NCBI GenBank assembly: GCA_963721725.1
Contig: CAVRLX010000016.1
Location: 496,001 to 560,000 of the forward strand
From: RI-153 sp963721725
GTDB taxonomy: Bacteria; Chloroflexota; Anaerolineae; Caldilineales; Caldilineaceae
Reading direction: 5' to 3'
DNA length: 64,000 nucleotides
The translations under genes were made by a program, and so were the position numbers. The notes under the pieces were generated by a model, which was not told the origin of the DNA, did not search any database, and worked only from the letters and a program-made list of their open reading frames with translations. Below, in pieces: positions 46,742 to 54,783 of the stretch (within the stretch, counting starts at the first letter, position 1; each line of letters starts with the position of its first letter).

Positions 46742-47107
46742 ATGAAGATTGCGTACGTTTTTGCCACCTCAGGCCACACGGCCAGCTACAAACTGGGCAA
46801 GATGATCTTGCCACAGCTAGAAGCGGGTACCCACGGCGTGGACGTGGTGGGGATGTTTTTCTTTGACGACAACAACTATGTGCTGCGCAAAGGCGACCCA
46901 ATCGGCGAGCGGCTTTCGAAAGTGGCCGCCGAGAAGGGTATGTTGCTTATGATGTGCGATCAATGCGCTCTGGAACGGGGTCTGGCCGAAGGCGAAGCGG
47001 GCAATTGCCAACCCAGCGGAACCGTGGCCGGCGTGCAAGTGGGCTGCTTCCCCGATCTCTATGCCGCGCTGGCAGGCAGTCCGCCGGATCAGGTGATTAC
47101 GCTGTAG
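46742..47107 (+). CDS. DsrE-family protein
   Basis: The 121-residue protein has the DsrE/DsrF-like fold pattern: an initial strand KIAYVFATSGHTASY, the FFFDDNNYVL strand, and a Cys-containing segment LMMCDQCALERG near residue 70, followed by GNCQPSG and VGCFPDLY. Family members relay sulfur as persulfides in sulfur oxidation, tRNA thiolation or selenium-related pathways; four conserved-looking Cys residues here suggest thiol chemistry. ATG 46742 has AAAGGAG. It has no clear partner; a microrepeat hairpin follows. Confidence 0.75.
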   Translation: MKIAYVFATSGHTASYKLGKMILPQLEAGTHGVDVVGMFFFDDNNYVLRKGDPIGERLSKVAAEKGMLLMMCDQCALERGLAEGEAGNCQPSGTVAGVQVGCFPDLYAALAGSPPDQVITL

Positions 47108-47110
47108 GAA

Positions 47111-47170
47111 CGTAATGCGTAATGCGTAATGCGTAACAGGTACATATCACGCATTACGCATCACGTATTA
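47111..47170. repeat. Microrepeat hairpin after the DsrE-like gene
   Basis: Three tandem GTAATGC units on the left (47111-47136) face TCACGCATTACGCATCACG on the right (47146-47164), forming an imperfect hairpin. It is the same word family as at 15811 and 17395. Its right arm touches the stop codon of the minus-strand dehydrogenase. Confidence 0.7.
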
Positions 47171-48139
47171 TCCCCTCATCTCCACCACAATCTTCACCGA
47201 CCCCTCGTCCCGCGTGCGCTGCAATTCATAGGCTTCCAACACTTGATCAAACGTGAACCGATGTGTGATCACCGGGGCCACGTCGATCTCGCCGTTGGCG
47301 ATGTACTCCATCGCCTGCCACGTCACCCCTTGCTTGGGATCGCTCAGCGCGCCGGAGATCATTTTAATGGTGGGATAGCGGCGGAAGAGCGCCGGGTAAT
47401 CCAGATCGATCTGATCAAAGTGGGGGATGCCAAAGAAGAGAATATCGCCGTGGGTCTTGAGCAGTTCATAGGTTAACTTCACCGACGACGGTTCGCCCGC
47501 GGCCTCCACCACCAGATCCACGCCCTCGCCGCCGGTGATCTCGCGCACAGCCTCGGCGGGGTCGATTTCGCTGTTGTTAATCGTGTGGGTTGCGCCATAT
47601 TTGGGCGGCAGCACGAGCCGATGCGGTTGCAGATCAATGCCGATCACCTGGCGCGCGCCCATGCGCCGCAACAGCCAATCCCACCACAGCCCCGCCGAGC
47701 CTTGCCCAATCACAGCCACGTTTTTGTTGAGCACTGGGTGCGGCAGATGTTTGGCGGCATAGAGGATTGTGCCCAGTTGTTGCGCCTGTAATAGCTCTTC
47801 CACAGGCTTGCCGGGCGGCAATGGCAGGGCATTCTCGGCGGGCAGTTCGCAAAATTCGGCCATGCCCACATGCCCGATCACCAACGCCAGTACCCAATCG
47901 CCAGGGCGCAGGCTGCTGTTGGGATCGTTGACCCGCTCGACCTGACCCACTACTTCGTGGCCGCTGGTGCCCGGCGCAAAGGGGTAGAGAGAAGACGGCG
48001 CATGGTGGATCATCCACACATCGCTGCCACACAGCGAAACATGGCTGGTGCGCACGAGCACGTTCCCCGGCGCGGGTTCGGGCACAGGCGCTTCGATAAA
48101 GTCGACCTGACCGCGAGCAACTACTTGAACAGCACGCAT
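47168..48139 (-). CDS. Zinc-type alcohol dehydrogenase family protein (MDR)
   Basis: The 323-residue protein is a medium-chain dehydrogenase. The catalytic zinc ligands are seen in SLCGSDVW (Cys) and GTSGHEVVG (His-Glu), and the Rossmann motif is VAVIGQGSAGLWWDWLL near residue 145, with Asp in VIGIDLQPHR suggesting NAD. The structural-zinc four-Cys loop is missing, as in several MDR subfamilies. The substrate is unknown, possibly a polyol or sugar alcohol. The start ATG 48139 has TTTGGAGGAAAC upstream. The unknown gene at 48229 is 89 bases upstream on the same strand, separated by a microrepeat. Confidence 0.85.
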   Translation of the reverse strand: MRAVQVVARGQVDFIEAPVPEPAPGNVLVRTSHVSLCGSDVWMIHHAPSSLYPFAPGTSGHEVVGQVERVNDPNSSLRPGDWVLALVIGHVGMAEFCELPAENALPLPPGKPVEELLQAQQLGTILYAAKHLPHPVLNKNVAVIGQGSAGLWWDWLLRRMGARQVIGIDLQPHRLVLPPKYGATHTINNSEIDPAEAVREITGGEGVDLVVEAAGEPSSVKLTYELLKTHGDILFFGIPHFDQIDLDYPALFRRYPTIKMISGALSDPKQGVTWQAMEYIANGEIDVAPVITHRFTFDQVLEAYELQRTRDEGSVKIVVEMRG

Positions 48140-48228
48140 TGTTTAGTTTCCTCCAAAGTGTGATGGGTAGGCTGAACGATTCAAGGATAGGTTGCGTAGT
48201 GCGCATCTCCGAAAATACGCACTACGCA

Positions 48229-49428
48229 CTACGGCTTGACACACGCACCCGTTGGCCGCGGCCCGCGCGGACGCCACGGGATCGACTCATACGAACGATA
48301 GGCGATTTGTTGCAGATGGGGTGTTTCCAGGCGGATGTAGCCCTGATGGCGCGAATCCAGCGCAGCTTCCAGCACGCCTGTGGTCAACAGCGTGCGATCC
48401 ACGGTGTAGGTGGGCTGCCCGCTGACGAACATCTCTTCGACGTTGAGGCTGAGATAACTGAAGTGGCAATAGGGTTGATCCTCTTGCAAGTAAAATTCCG
48501 TGGCGCTAATCTTGTCGTCGATGCGGGCGGCATAGCCAAAGCTTTCCACATAGCCGGTGAGCATTAAAATCGTGCCGCGCGTGCCGTCGCTGTATTCGAC
48601 CATAAACACAGCGGGGTTGGGGCAGTGATCTTCCATGCGTCCGTCTGGTTTCTTCGAGATCGCCGCCGCTGCGGCATCGGCCAGATCACGCGGCCACAAC
48701 CCCTGATCTCCGGCCTGCCACACGGCATCCCCTTCCAGGCAAGTCACCGCAGCCACACCAGTCTCGCCGCCGCTGCGCCGTTCCAGCATACATTGCAGAT
48801 TCTCCAAAGCGTGGAAGCCGTAAATATCCAGCCCACTGTAGGAAATGACCAGCGCTTCCTGAATCGGCGTGTCGAGTTCGTGCTCCAGCCACGGATCTCG
48901 CCAGGCCAGCGGCACAGACGATCCCGCCATAAAGGGCGCGCCCAGGCCAGCCAGCCGGTCGTACATCCAGCGCGCATCGTGCCAGTTATACGAGAGGTGC
49001 TTGTCGTTGAAGACCGGCACAGCGCGGCCACTGGTCGCCATCACCCCGGCGATCTGTTCGAGAAAATATTTGCGCGGGTAGAGGTGCTGCCCTTTTTCGT
49101 TCCAGGCATAGCGGCCATGTTCGCCGATGAGCAGCACGCCATCCACGGCCAGCGTGTCGCCGCCCAGGGTGAGGGCCTCCACAATGCTGCGATAGATGGG
49201 CACGTTGAACTCGGCACTATAGCGACGGCTGAGATCGCCCCCGGTCCATTTGTTGACGTCGACGTCGGCTCCCGGTTCGGCAAATTGATCCACGTACATG
49301 GAGGCGATTTGGACACGGGGAGTGATTAGCCCGTCATCCGTGGGAAAACCGGTTAAGAACTTGGTCACCATTACGTCGGCATGGGAGCGTGGCCGATATT
49401 CGGTGAGAATGGCGGCAATTTTTTTCAC
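48229..49428 (-). CDS. Conserved-looking protein of unknown function, oxidoreductase-like
   Basis: The protein of about 399 residues is soluble and begins KKIAAILTEYRPRSHAD, a strand-helix start that resembles a Rossmann-type fold, but no glycine-rich cofactor motif follows. Other features are DGVLLIGEHGRYAWNEKGQ, VPVFNDKHLSYNWHDARWM and a C-terminal half with FMVEYSDGTRGTILMLTGY. Repeated acidic and His residues could bind a metal. I cannot name the family. I chose GTG 49428, the first codon of the natural-looking N-terminus; an upstream start at 49452 adds MPPRKEIP. It lies upstream of the zinc dehydrogenase and may act in the same small pathway. Confidence 0.7.
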   Translation of the reverse strand: MKKIAAILTEYRPRSHADVMVTKFLTGFPTDDGLITPRVQIASMYVDQFAEPGADVDVNKWTGGDLSRRYSAEFNVPIYRSIVEALTLGGDTLAVDGVLLIGEHGRYAWNEKGQHLYPRKYFLEQIAGVMATSGRAVPVFNDKHLSYNWHDARWMYDRLAGLGAPFMAGSSVPLAWRDPWLEHELDTPIQEALVISYSGLDIYGFHALENLQCMLERRSGGETGVAAVTCLEGDAVWQAGDQGLWPRDLADAAAAAISKKPDGRMEDHCPNPAVFMVEYSDGTRGTILMLTGYVESFGYAARIDDKISATEFYLQEDQPYCHFSYLSLNVEEMFVSGQPTYTVDRTLLTTGVLEAALDSRHQGYIRLETPHLQQIAYRSYESIPWRPRGPRPTGACVKP

Positions 49429-49621
49429 AGGGATCTCTTTTCTGGGTGGCAAGTGAGTGGTCCGGCCTCTATTATAAAAAAGCCGGGTCCCGATGGGAAA
49501 CCCGGCTTACGCTCATTGCTCAACTCCATTCGGTTTTGCTCCGCAGATTTAACGCTTATGGATGGCTTCTGAAAAATTTGTGCCATCTGTGCAATCTGCG
49601 GATCAAAAGAAAATGGTCTAT

Positions 49622-50435
49622 CTAGTGTTGATGCTCACCCTCAACTTTGAGTGTCATAAGATACGCCACTATATCGGCGATTTTCTCAGCGCCAAGCAGG
49701 GCTTCATAGTTCTGCGGCATCAAGTTGGGCAGATACTCTTCCACCACGTATTCGTTGGGATAGATAATGCTATGGTAGAGATAGAGCGGAACACTCTGTC
49801 CCGTGCCATGATCGGCGGCATGATTCGCTAGATTGTACCAACTTGGCCCTACCAGTCGCACGCCTTCATCCATGCTATGACAGGCCATGCAACCGTTGTC
49901 GGTTACCAATTGCGCGCCATTGTCCGGGTTGGCCTCGGCCAGAGTTGCGGCAAATGCGGCAGGCAGATCGTCGGCCAAAACGGAATCAGTCTCTATTCCG
50001 GCGGCTGGTGCTGCCGTAGAAGTGACTGTGGCTTCTGATGTGGCGATAGTATCTGCCGTTGGCGTGGCTGTGGCTGCTGCCGTTGGCGTGGCTGTGGCTT
50101 CTGTCGTGGCTGTAGCTTCTGACGTAGCTGTGGCCTCTGCTGTTGACGTGACTGTGGCTTCTGCCGTTGACTGTGGCCGCCGCCGTTGGCGTGGCCGTAA
50201 CCGCTTCGGTCGGAGTAGGCTCTAGCGTGGCGGTGGGTTCTACGGTAGTCGTGGGTTCTGTGGTGGGTACAGCTTCGGTGGCGACGGCAACTGCGCCTTC
50301 ACCGACAGCACCTGGCGTGTACAGGGCAATGGCGGTGGGTGTTGCCAGACTGCCGCCAATGTCCTCAGATCCCCCACAGGCGACGATGCCCAGGGAGAGG
50401 CAAAATAAGATCAACAGGGAAAGATAGCGTTTCAT
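49622..50435 (-). CDS. Cytochrome c lipoprotein with long Thr/Ala linker, frame-broken near 50178
   Basis: ATG 50435 starts a lipoprotein (lipobox GIVAC). A linker of about 130 residues rich in Thr, Ala, Pro, Glu and Val follows, then a C-terminal cytochrome c domain with heme motif CMACHS and a Met-containing LPNLMPQNYEALL segment for the axial ligand. The first frame changes at about 50178 into an unnatural His/Ser/Arg-rich reading to 49986. Dropping one A from GTCAACGG restores a continuous frame (ATVTAEATVTSTAEAT) to 49622. It is probably an extracytoplasmic electron carrier on the membrane, related to the c-type domain of alternative complex or oxidase chains. Confidence 0.82.
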
Positions 50436-50602
50436 GAATCTCCTCTACACTCGATCTGGTTTGTAAACCCTTCTATTATAGCAGTCCTCACTTATCTTAT
50501 GGGAAAACCTGTTTCAAACGGTGGACTATTCCCAGATCCATGCCTGGGCCATCTGCGCATCTTGATTGCTTTGGCTTAGCCTGCCAACCATCCTATAAAA
50601 AG

Positions 50603-50694
50603 TAACGATACAGGTCTACGGTGCGACGCACTCGCCAAGAATAGAACGGTTGTGAAAAGCGTGTGTGGCGAGTGCGTCGCACCTGAAATAATTA
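50603..50694. repeat. Structured repeat family 2, copy B
   Basis: The stem GTGCGACGCACTCGCCA / TGGCGAGTGCGTCGCAC is a perfect 17-bp match here. The outer arm TAACGATACAGGT is intact on the left; the right end reads ACCTGAAATAATTAC, so the outermost pairing has decayed compared with copy A at 33098-33188. Confidence 0.75.
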
Positions 50695-50704
50695 CTATAA
50701 AAGA

Positions 50705-50754
50705 AAGATGGAAGGGGCAGAAAACGAGTTACGTCTTTGCCTCTTCCATCTTTG
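50705..50754 (-). terminator. Hairpin terminator of the lipid-kinase-like gene
   Basis: AAAGATGGAAG (50705-50715) and CTTCCATCTTT (50744-50754) pair perfectly, extended by GGCA/TGCC. On the minus strand CTTTCTTTT follows the stem. Confidence 0.6.
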
Positions 50755-50756
50755 CT

Positions 50757-50829
50757 ATACTTCGCAGCAGCACACAAGGACATTTTTCAAAGAGTGAAAA
50801 ATATTCCTTTATAGCGCTGCTTCGTATAC
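50757..50829. repeat. Structured repeat family 1, copy B
   Basis: This 73-base element has ends TATAC-TTC-GCAGC and GCTGC-TTC-GTATA. The inner hairpin ATTTTTC / GAAAAAT has the same loop start AAAGAG as copy A (10256-10328). It begins 29 bases after the stop codon of the minus-strand gene at 50859. Confidence 0.72.
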
Positions 50830-50858
50830 TCTTTTTCGGGGCCAACGCTGCCAACAAT

Positions 50859-51806
50859 CTATTGGGCTGCCGCTGCCGTAGACGGCACAAGAATTTTCAC
50901 AGCCCCTGGAATCACTTTGCACACAAGCGGCGTATCTTTGATCATTTCACCATCCGACTGCACAGGCTGCACCGGATCCGACTCTACGCGGATCTCTTTG
51001 GCCTGCCAATGCTGGAGATCCTTTTTGGTCTCTTGCATGGCCTCTTGTGGATTGTCGCCACGCGCGGCTGGTTGTGCTTCGGAGAGGCCAGCCACGTTCG
51101 CCGTCACAGCCAAAAGCGAGCGCACATCCGCTTGGCGCACGATGATCACATCCAACATGCCATCGCTCACATCCACCCCCGGCACAAGATTCATGCCAGG
51201 TCGCCCCAGATTACCAGAGTTGGCAACAATACAGGTTAGCCCTTCGCTCTCTATGGTTTGACCGTCCAGCGTAAGTCGATATTTGGCAATGGGCGGATTG
51301 CGCAGATTATCCAGCGCCGAAAGCAGATAGGCCATGACCCCCAACCCATCTTTGGATTCCCGATCCGCCTGTTGCACCATGGCCGCTTCAAAACCGATGC
51401 CGGCCCGCAACAGAAAATAGCCATCACCGATTTGTCCCATATCCACCGTGCGCGCCTCGCAGCCATCGGAGCAGAAAAGTTCACACGCTGCTGCCAGATC
51501 ACGCGGAATACCCAGTTCTACAGACATCACATTGGCTGTGCCGCCCGGCAAGATGCCCAAAGGCACATCTGTACCAATTAGACCACTAGCCACCTCGGCT
51601 ACGGTTCCATCCCCACCATACGAAGCCACAATGTCATAGCCTTCGGCCACCGCTTTGGCCGCAAACCGCTTAGCATCCCCAGGCTGCTTGGTAATGGCAA
51701 CATCCCAATCAAAGCCGAATTTATTAAAAACGCCATTTAAGGTGTGTAGAATGGGCGTGGCCTGCCCCGACGCTGGATTGATGATGACCTGTACACGTTT
51801 GGTCAC
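50859..51806 (-). CDS. Diacylglycerol kinase-family lipid kinase (YegS/BmrU-like)
   Basis: The 315-residue protein has the DAGK catalytic fold: VIINPASGQA at the start, VASYGGDGTVAEVASGL near residue 65 (nucleotide-binding GGDGT) and LGILPGGTANVMSVELGIP near residue 85. The C-terminal beta sandwich includes FLLRAGIGFEAAMV and ends at a short Ala-rich tail. Members phosphorylate diacylglycerol or related lipids. I chose GTG 51806 (MTKRVQVIINP) with GGGAG nine bases upstream; a longer frame to 51842 is less likely. Repeat family 1 copy B and a terminator follow its stop codon. Confidence 0.88.
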   Translation of the reverse strand: MTKRVQVIINPASGQATPILHTLNGVFNKFGFDWDVAITKQPGDAKRFAAKAVAEGYDIVASYGGDGTVAEVASGLIGTDVPLGILPGGTANVMSVELGIPRDLAAACELFCSDGCEARTVDMGQIGDGYFLLRAGIGFEAAMVQQADRESKDGLGVMAYLLSALDNLRNPPIAKYRLTLDGQTIESEGLTCIVANSGNLGRPGMNLVPGVDVSDGMLDVIIVRQADVRSLLAVTANVAGLSEAQPAARGDNPQEAMQETKKDLQHWQAKEIRVESDPVQPVQSDGEMIKDTPLVCKVIPGAVKILVPSTAAAAQ

Positions 51807-51887
51807 AGAAGTTGCTCCCAATAAAGATAGCCCATCCGCCAAGCAGTCGCTGCTTCAACGGAGAGAAAAAAGCGATAAGCGAAACAC

Positions 51888-52295
51888 TTAATAAGTCTGA
51901 CCCTGCCCAGGTTTTTCCTGGCGATTAAAGAAATAGACAACCACACCCACCAGCGCCATCATTGCCAAGAGGGCCGTCCAGCCTTTCCGAGACTTGCGCT
52001 TGGGCTTGCCCCGTAACTTGTCCGAAGCATCGGAGACGGCATCGCGCACTTTGCTTTGGATCTCGTCATTATACCCCTTCACGCGATCGCCCATCTCTTG
52101 GGCGCTATCCATGTAGTGGCTGATCTCCTGTTCGGCTCGCTCTTTGCTATAGCCGTAGCGTTGCTGCACAATGCCAGTAATCTGGTCCAACGAACCCTGA
52201 ATACGTTTGAGATCGTCGTCGGTGAGATTGCCCCACTGCTTTTTGAAACCGCCGCGTATCTCTTTCCACTTTCCTTGCAAAATATGTTGGTTCAT
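51888..52295 (-). CDS. CsbD-like stress protein with C-terminal membrane anchor
   Basis: The 135-residue protein opens with a CsbD domain (ILQGKWKEIRGGFKKQWGNL, then LKRIQGSLDQITGIVQQRYG, residues 1-60), a small helical domain common in stress-response proteins of unknown mechanism. A charged helical linker and a basic stretch KPKRKSRKGW precede one membrane segment (residues about 107-125), so the protein is probably tethered with the CsbD part in the cytoplasm. The fused anchor is less usual. AAAAGGATGC precedes ATG 52295. Tandem repeats within an inverted repeat lie upstream at 52330-52380. Confidence 0.88.
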   Translation of the reverse strand: MNQHILQGKWKEIRGGFKKQWGNLTDDDLKRIQGSLDQITGIVQQRYGYSKERAEQEISHYMDSAQEMGDRVKGYNDEIQSKVRDAVSDASDKLRGKPKRKSRKGWTALLAMMALVGVVVYFFNRQEKPGQGQTY

Positions 52296-52603
52296 AATGC
52301 ATCCTTTTCTACACTCGACTGTGTGAGCAATTATCGGCTACGGTCACTCTAAACGGTCACTCTAAACAGTCAAGCCGATAACTTCTGTATGATTGATTTG
52401 CACCGTTTGCACAAAACCCGTATGCAAGTCTACGCCTCTGCGACGGGATAGACTAATCAATAGTTTAAGGATACAAGAAAATAAGAGCGAATACTATAGG
52501 CGAGGATATAGGAGAAGTTACAAAAAGGATATACGAACGGAGAAAGTAGCCATTCGCGTAGCTCTGGGCAGCTAAGTGGGTCTCTGATTGGGGTTGTTGT
52601 CGG
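52296..52603. other. 308-base gap between csbD-like and luxR-like genes
   Basis: The only structure seen is the repeat complex at 52330-52380. The rest is AT-rich without ORF or RNA gene signals; a promoter for the CsbD gene should lie here. Confidence 0.5.
52330..52380. promoter_or_regulatory. Tandem repeats enclosed by an inverted repeat upstream of the CsbD gene
   Basis: TTATCGGCT (52330-52338) and AGCCGATAA (52372-52380) are perfect inverted repeats, and between them GGTCACTCTAAAC occurs twice head to tail (52341-52353, 52354-52366). This lies 35-85 bases upstream of the CsbD start. A binding site for a stress regulator is plausible. Confidence 0.5.
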
Positions 52604-53260
52604 TCATTTGCGCCGCTTCATCAAATCAAGATAGCCAGCAGCATCGTGGCGGCTGGTGACGTTAAGTTTGTGAAGAATATGGTGAACATGGTTCTTCACT
52701 GTGCCAAGCTCAATAAAAAGTCGATCTGCAATCGCTTGATTGCTCAGTCCGTCTCCGATGAGATCAAGCACTTCGCGCTCGCGGCGCGTCAATTCAGCAT
52801 AGTAACTGACATTAACGTCGGTGCTCTCTTCCGCTAACTGGTTCATGCGCGGCATGAGACTCATTGCGATCTGAGGCGAGATGCATGCCTCGCCTTGATA
52901 GGTTGCACGAATATTCTTGAGCAATTCTGCTACCGAATCCTTCTTCAACACATAGCGCGTTGCGCCGGCTTCAATGTAAGTCAAGATCATAGGATCAGTC
53001 TCTGGCATCCCCATCACCAAGACACGGGTGGCAGGGCGATGCTGGCGACAACTTTTGACCACATCCAGCGCATGGGTACTCGGCAGGGTTGTACTCACCA
53101 ATAATACATCCAAAGGCACGTTGTCGGATTGTAAAAGTGACAACGCTTCATCTTTGCTGCCAACAATCTTAGCAATGGCAATATCGGTCTCCTCTTCAAA
53201 GGCCGCGACTATCACTTCACCAATCAAGCGCACTCTATCCACAATCACAACATTAATCAT
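52604..53260 (-). CDS. NarL/LuxR-type regulator with degenerate receiver domain
   Basis: The 218-residue protein has a receiver-like domain (residues 1-118) and a C-terminal LuxR HTH (LTRREREVLDLIGDGLSNQA, then LGTVKNHVHHILHKL). In the receiver the phosphoacceptor position is Ser56 (DVLLVSTTLP where LLDxxMP is usual), the N-terminal acidic pair reads VDRV, and the switch Thr is Gly. The conserved Lys in YVLKKDS is kept. It is therefore probably not regulated by Asp phosphorylation. No kinase adjoins it. DNA-binding targets are unknown. Confidence 0.9.
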   Translation of the reverse strand: MINVVIVDRVRLIGEVIVAAFEEETDIAIAKIVGSKDEALSLLQSDNVPLDVLLVSTTLPSTHALDVVKSCRQHRPATRVLVMGMPETDPMILTYIEAGATRYVLKKDSVAELLKNIRATYQGEACISPQIAMSLMPRMNQLAEESTDVNVSYYAELTRREREVLDLIGDGLSNQAIADRLFIELGTVKNHVHHILHKLNVTSRHDAAGYLDLMKRRK

Positions 53261-53423
53261 TCAGCCCGCCCGCTATATGTAGAGAATCGTCGTTGCGACA
53301 ATTTTATTACATTCCTCAGCGAGCGTCTAACAAGCCTATTCCCCGCATTATCTACAACTCATCCATTTGTCGCTTTGCAATGCATCCGTTTTGTTGTATT
53401 GTACCGGTTTAGAAATGGAAAAC

Positions 53424-53456
53424 AGACCCGAACTGTCAGGCGGATGGTTCGGGTCT
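53424..53456 (+). promoter_or_regulatory. Hairpin in the leader of the MFS gene
   Basis: AGACCCGAAC (53424-53433) and GTTCGGGTCT (53447-53456) pair perfectly with a 13-base loop. It ends 42 bases before the MFS start and only TTCATGTGTTT follows, so attenuation is possible but weakly supported. Confidence 0.45.
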
Positions 53457-53498
53457 TCATGTGTTTAGTGCTGTTGTTCAAAAAACGAGGTATCGGAT

Positions 53499-54695
53499 AT
53501 GCAGCGTGTTTCGTCGCCTGTGACCACCGTGCGCGAGCGCATGGGGTTAGGGCATACAGAACTTGGTCTGTTGGCAACCAAGCTCTACTATTTCATGTTT
53601 TTCGCATCGCTGGGGCCACTGGTCTCCTTCTTCAATATTTATCTTGAATCGCAAGGGCTTTCCGGCGCACAGATCGGCCTCATGGGGAGTCTGGCGCCGC
53701 TGATCACGCTGATCGCCAACCCATTCTGGGGCAGCGTCGCCGACCGCTGGCAGCTTCACCGCCCGGTCTTGATCGCCTGCACAATTCTTACGGGGGTGAT
53801 CACCGCGCTCTTTGTGGCAACACAACATTTCTGGGTGCTGCTGGGGTTAGTGCTCATGCTCTATTTTGTACGTACGCCTGTGCCCACGCTGGTTGATGCT
53901 TCGGTGATGGACTGGGTACGGCGCACGGGCAATAGCTACGGACGCCAGCGCGTTTGGGGCAGCATTGGCTTTGTGCTGGTCTCCTATCTCTTTGGCCGCT
54001 TTGTCGCGGGCGACGATCTGCGCTCAATCTTCTGGTTTCACGCCGCCTTTATCGGCCTGGGCTGTACGCTGCTGGGGTTGCTGCTGCCCATTGAACGCAG
54101 CCCTAACCGGGTGAACCTGTGGGCGGGCGTGCAACAAATGATCCGCCAGCCAGGCTATGCCAGTTTTCTCGTGTCAATGGTGCTGGCTGGCATTGGTCTG
54201 GCTGGGTATGTAAATTTCCTAAGCCTGCATCTGCGCGCCCTGGGCGGCAGTGATGCGCAGATTGGGCTGGCTTGGTCGATTAACGCCCTGTTGGAGATCC
54301 CGGTGATGTTCATGGGCGCGCGTTGGTTTGCCCGCTATCGCTATGGACGGCTGATTATGATCGGCTTTGCTGGCTTTGCCCTTACCTTTTTTGGCATGTC
54401 TCTTGCCAACACACCGCTACAATTTCTGCTGGTGCTGCCCCTGAACGGCATCAGCTATGGCATCTTTTGGGTGGCTGTGGTGGGCTATGCCGCCGAAATC
54501 GCCCCGCCTGGCCTCAACGCTACCTCGCAAGGGGTGATCAGCGCTGCCCAGAGCGGCGTGGGCTGGGGCATCGGCGCGCTGTTGGCTGGCTACCTCTGGG
54601 ACGGCTTCGGCGGGTCCACCGTCTTCGCCGTGGCTGCGGCGGCCCTGGTGCTGGCAATTGTGGCTTTTGGGTGGGGGAATCGGGCCAGGGTGTAG
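53499..54695 (+). CDS. MFS transporter
   Basis: The 398-residue protein has about twelve hydrophobic segments and belongs to the MFS_1-like / nucleoside-permease-type group. Family marks are GLSGAQIGLMGSLAPLI in helix 2 and the cytoplasmic loop WGSVADRWQLHRP between helices 2 and 3 (the G-x-x-x-D-R motif), and QRVWGSIGFVL near residue 150. The substrate is unknown. ATG 53499 lies behind the purine-poor ACGAGG. A hairpin terminator at 54731 separates it from the convergent caspase-like gene. Confidence 0.88.
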   Translation: MQRVSSPVTTVRERMGLGHTELGLLATKLYYFMFFASLGPLVSFFNIYLESQGLSGAQIGLMGSLAPLITLIANPFWGSVADRWQLHRPVLIACTILTGVITALFVATQHFWVLLGLVLMLYFVRTPVPTLVDASVMDWVRRTGNSYGRQRVWGSIGFVLVSYLFGRFVAGDDLRSIFWFHAAFIGLGCTLLGLLLPIERSPNRVNLWAGVQQMIRQPGYASFLVSMVLAGIGLAGYVNFLSLHLRALGGSDAQIGLAWSINALLEIPVMFMGARWFARYRYGRLIMIGFAGFALTFFGMSLANTPLQFLLVLPLNGISYGIFWVAVVGYAAEIAPPGLNATSQGVISAAQSGVGWGIGALLAGYLWDGFGGSTVFAVAAAALVLAIVAFGWGNRARV

Positions 54696-54730
54696 GGAAG
54701 AAGGAAGAATTAAGAAGGAAGAAACGGATA

Positions 54731-54779
54731 AGGCGAGTGGGCGATTTCAGAGATGTTTTCTAAAATCGCCCACTCGCCT
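54731..54779. terminator. Terminator between MFS and caspase-like genes
   Basis: AGGCGAGTGGGCGATTT (54731-54747) and AAATCGCCCACTCGCCT (54763-54779) form a perfect 17-bp stem with a 15-base loop. CATTTTATC follows on the plus strand. It lies 5 bases beyond the stop of the minus-strand gene. Confidence 0.8.
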
Positions 54780-54783
54780 CATT

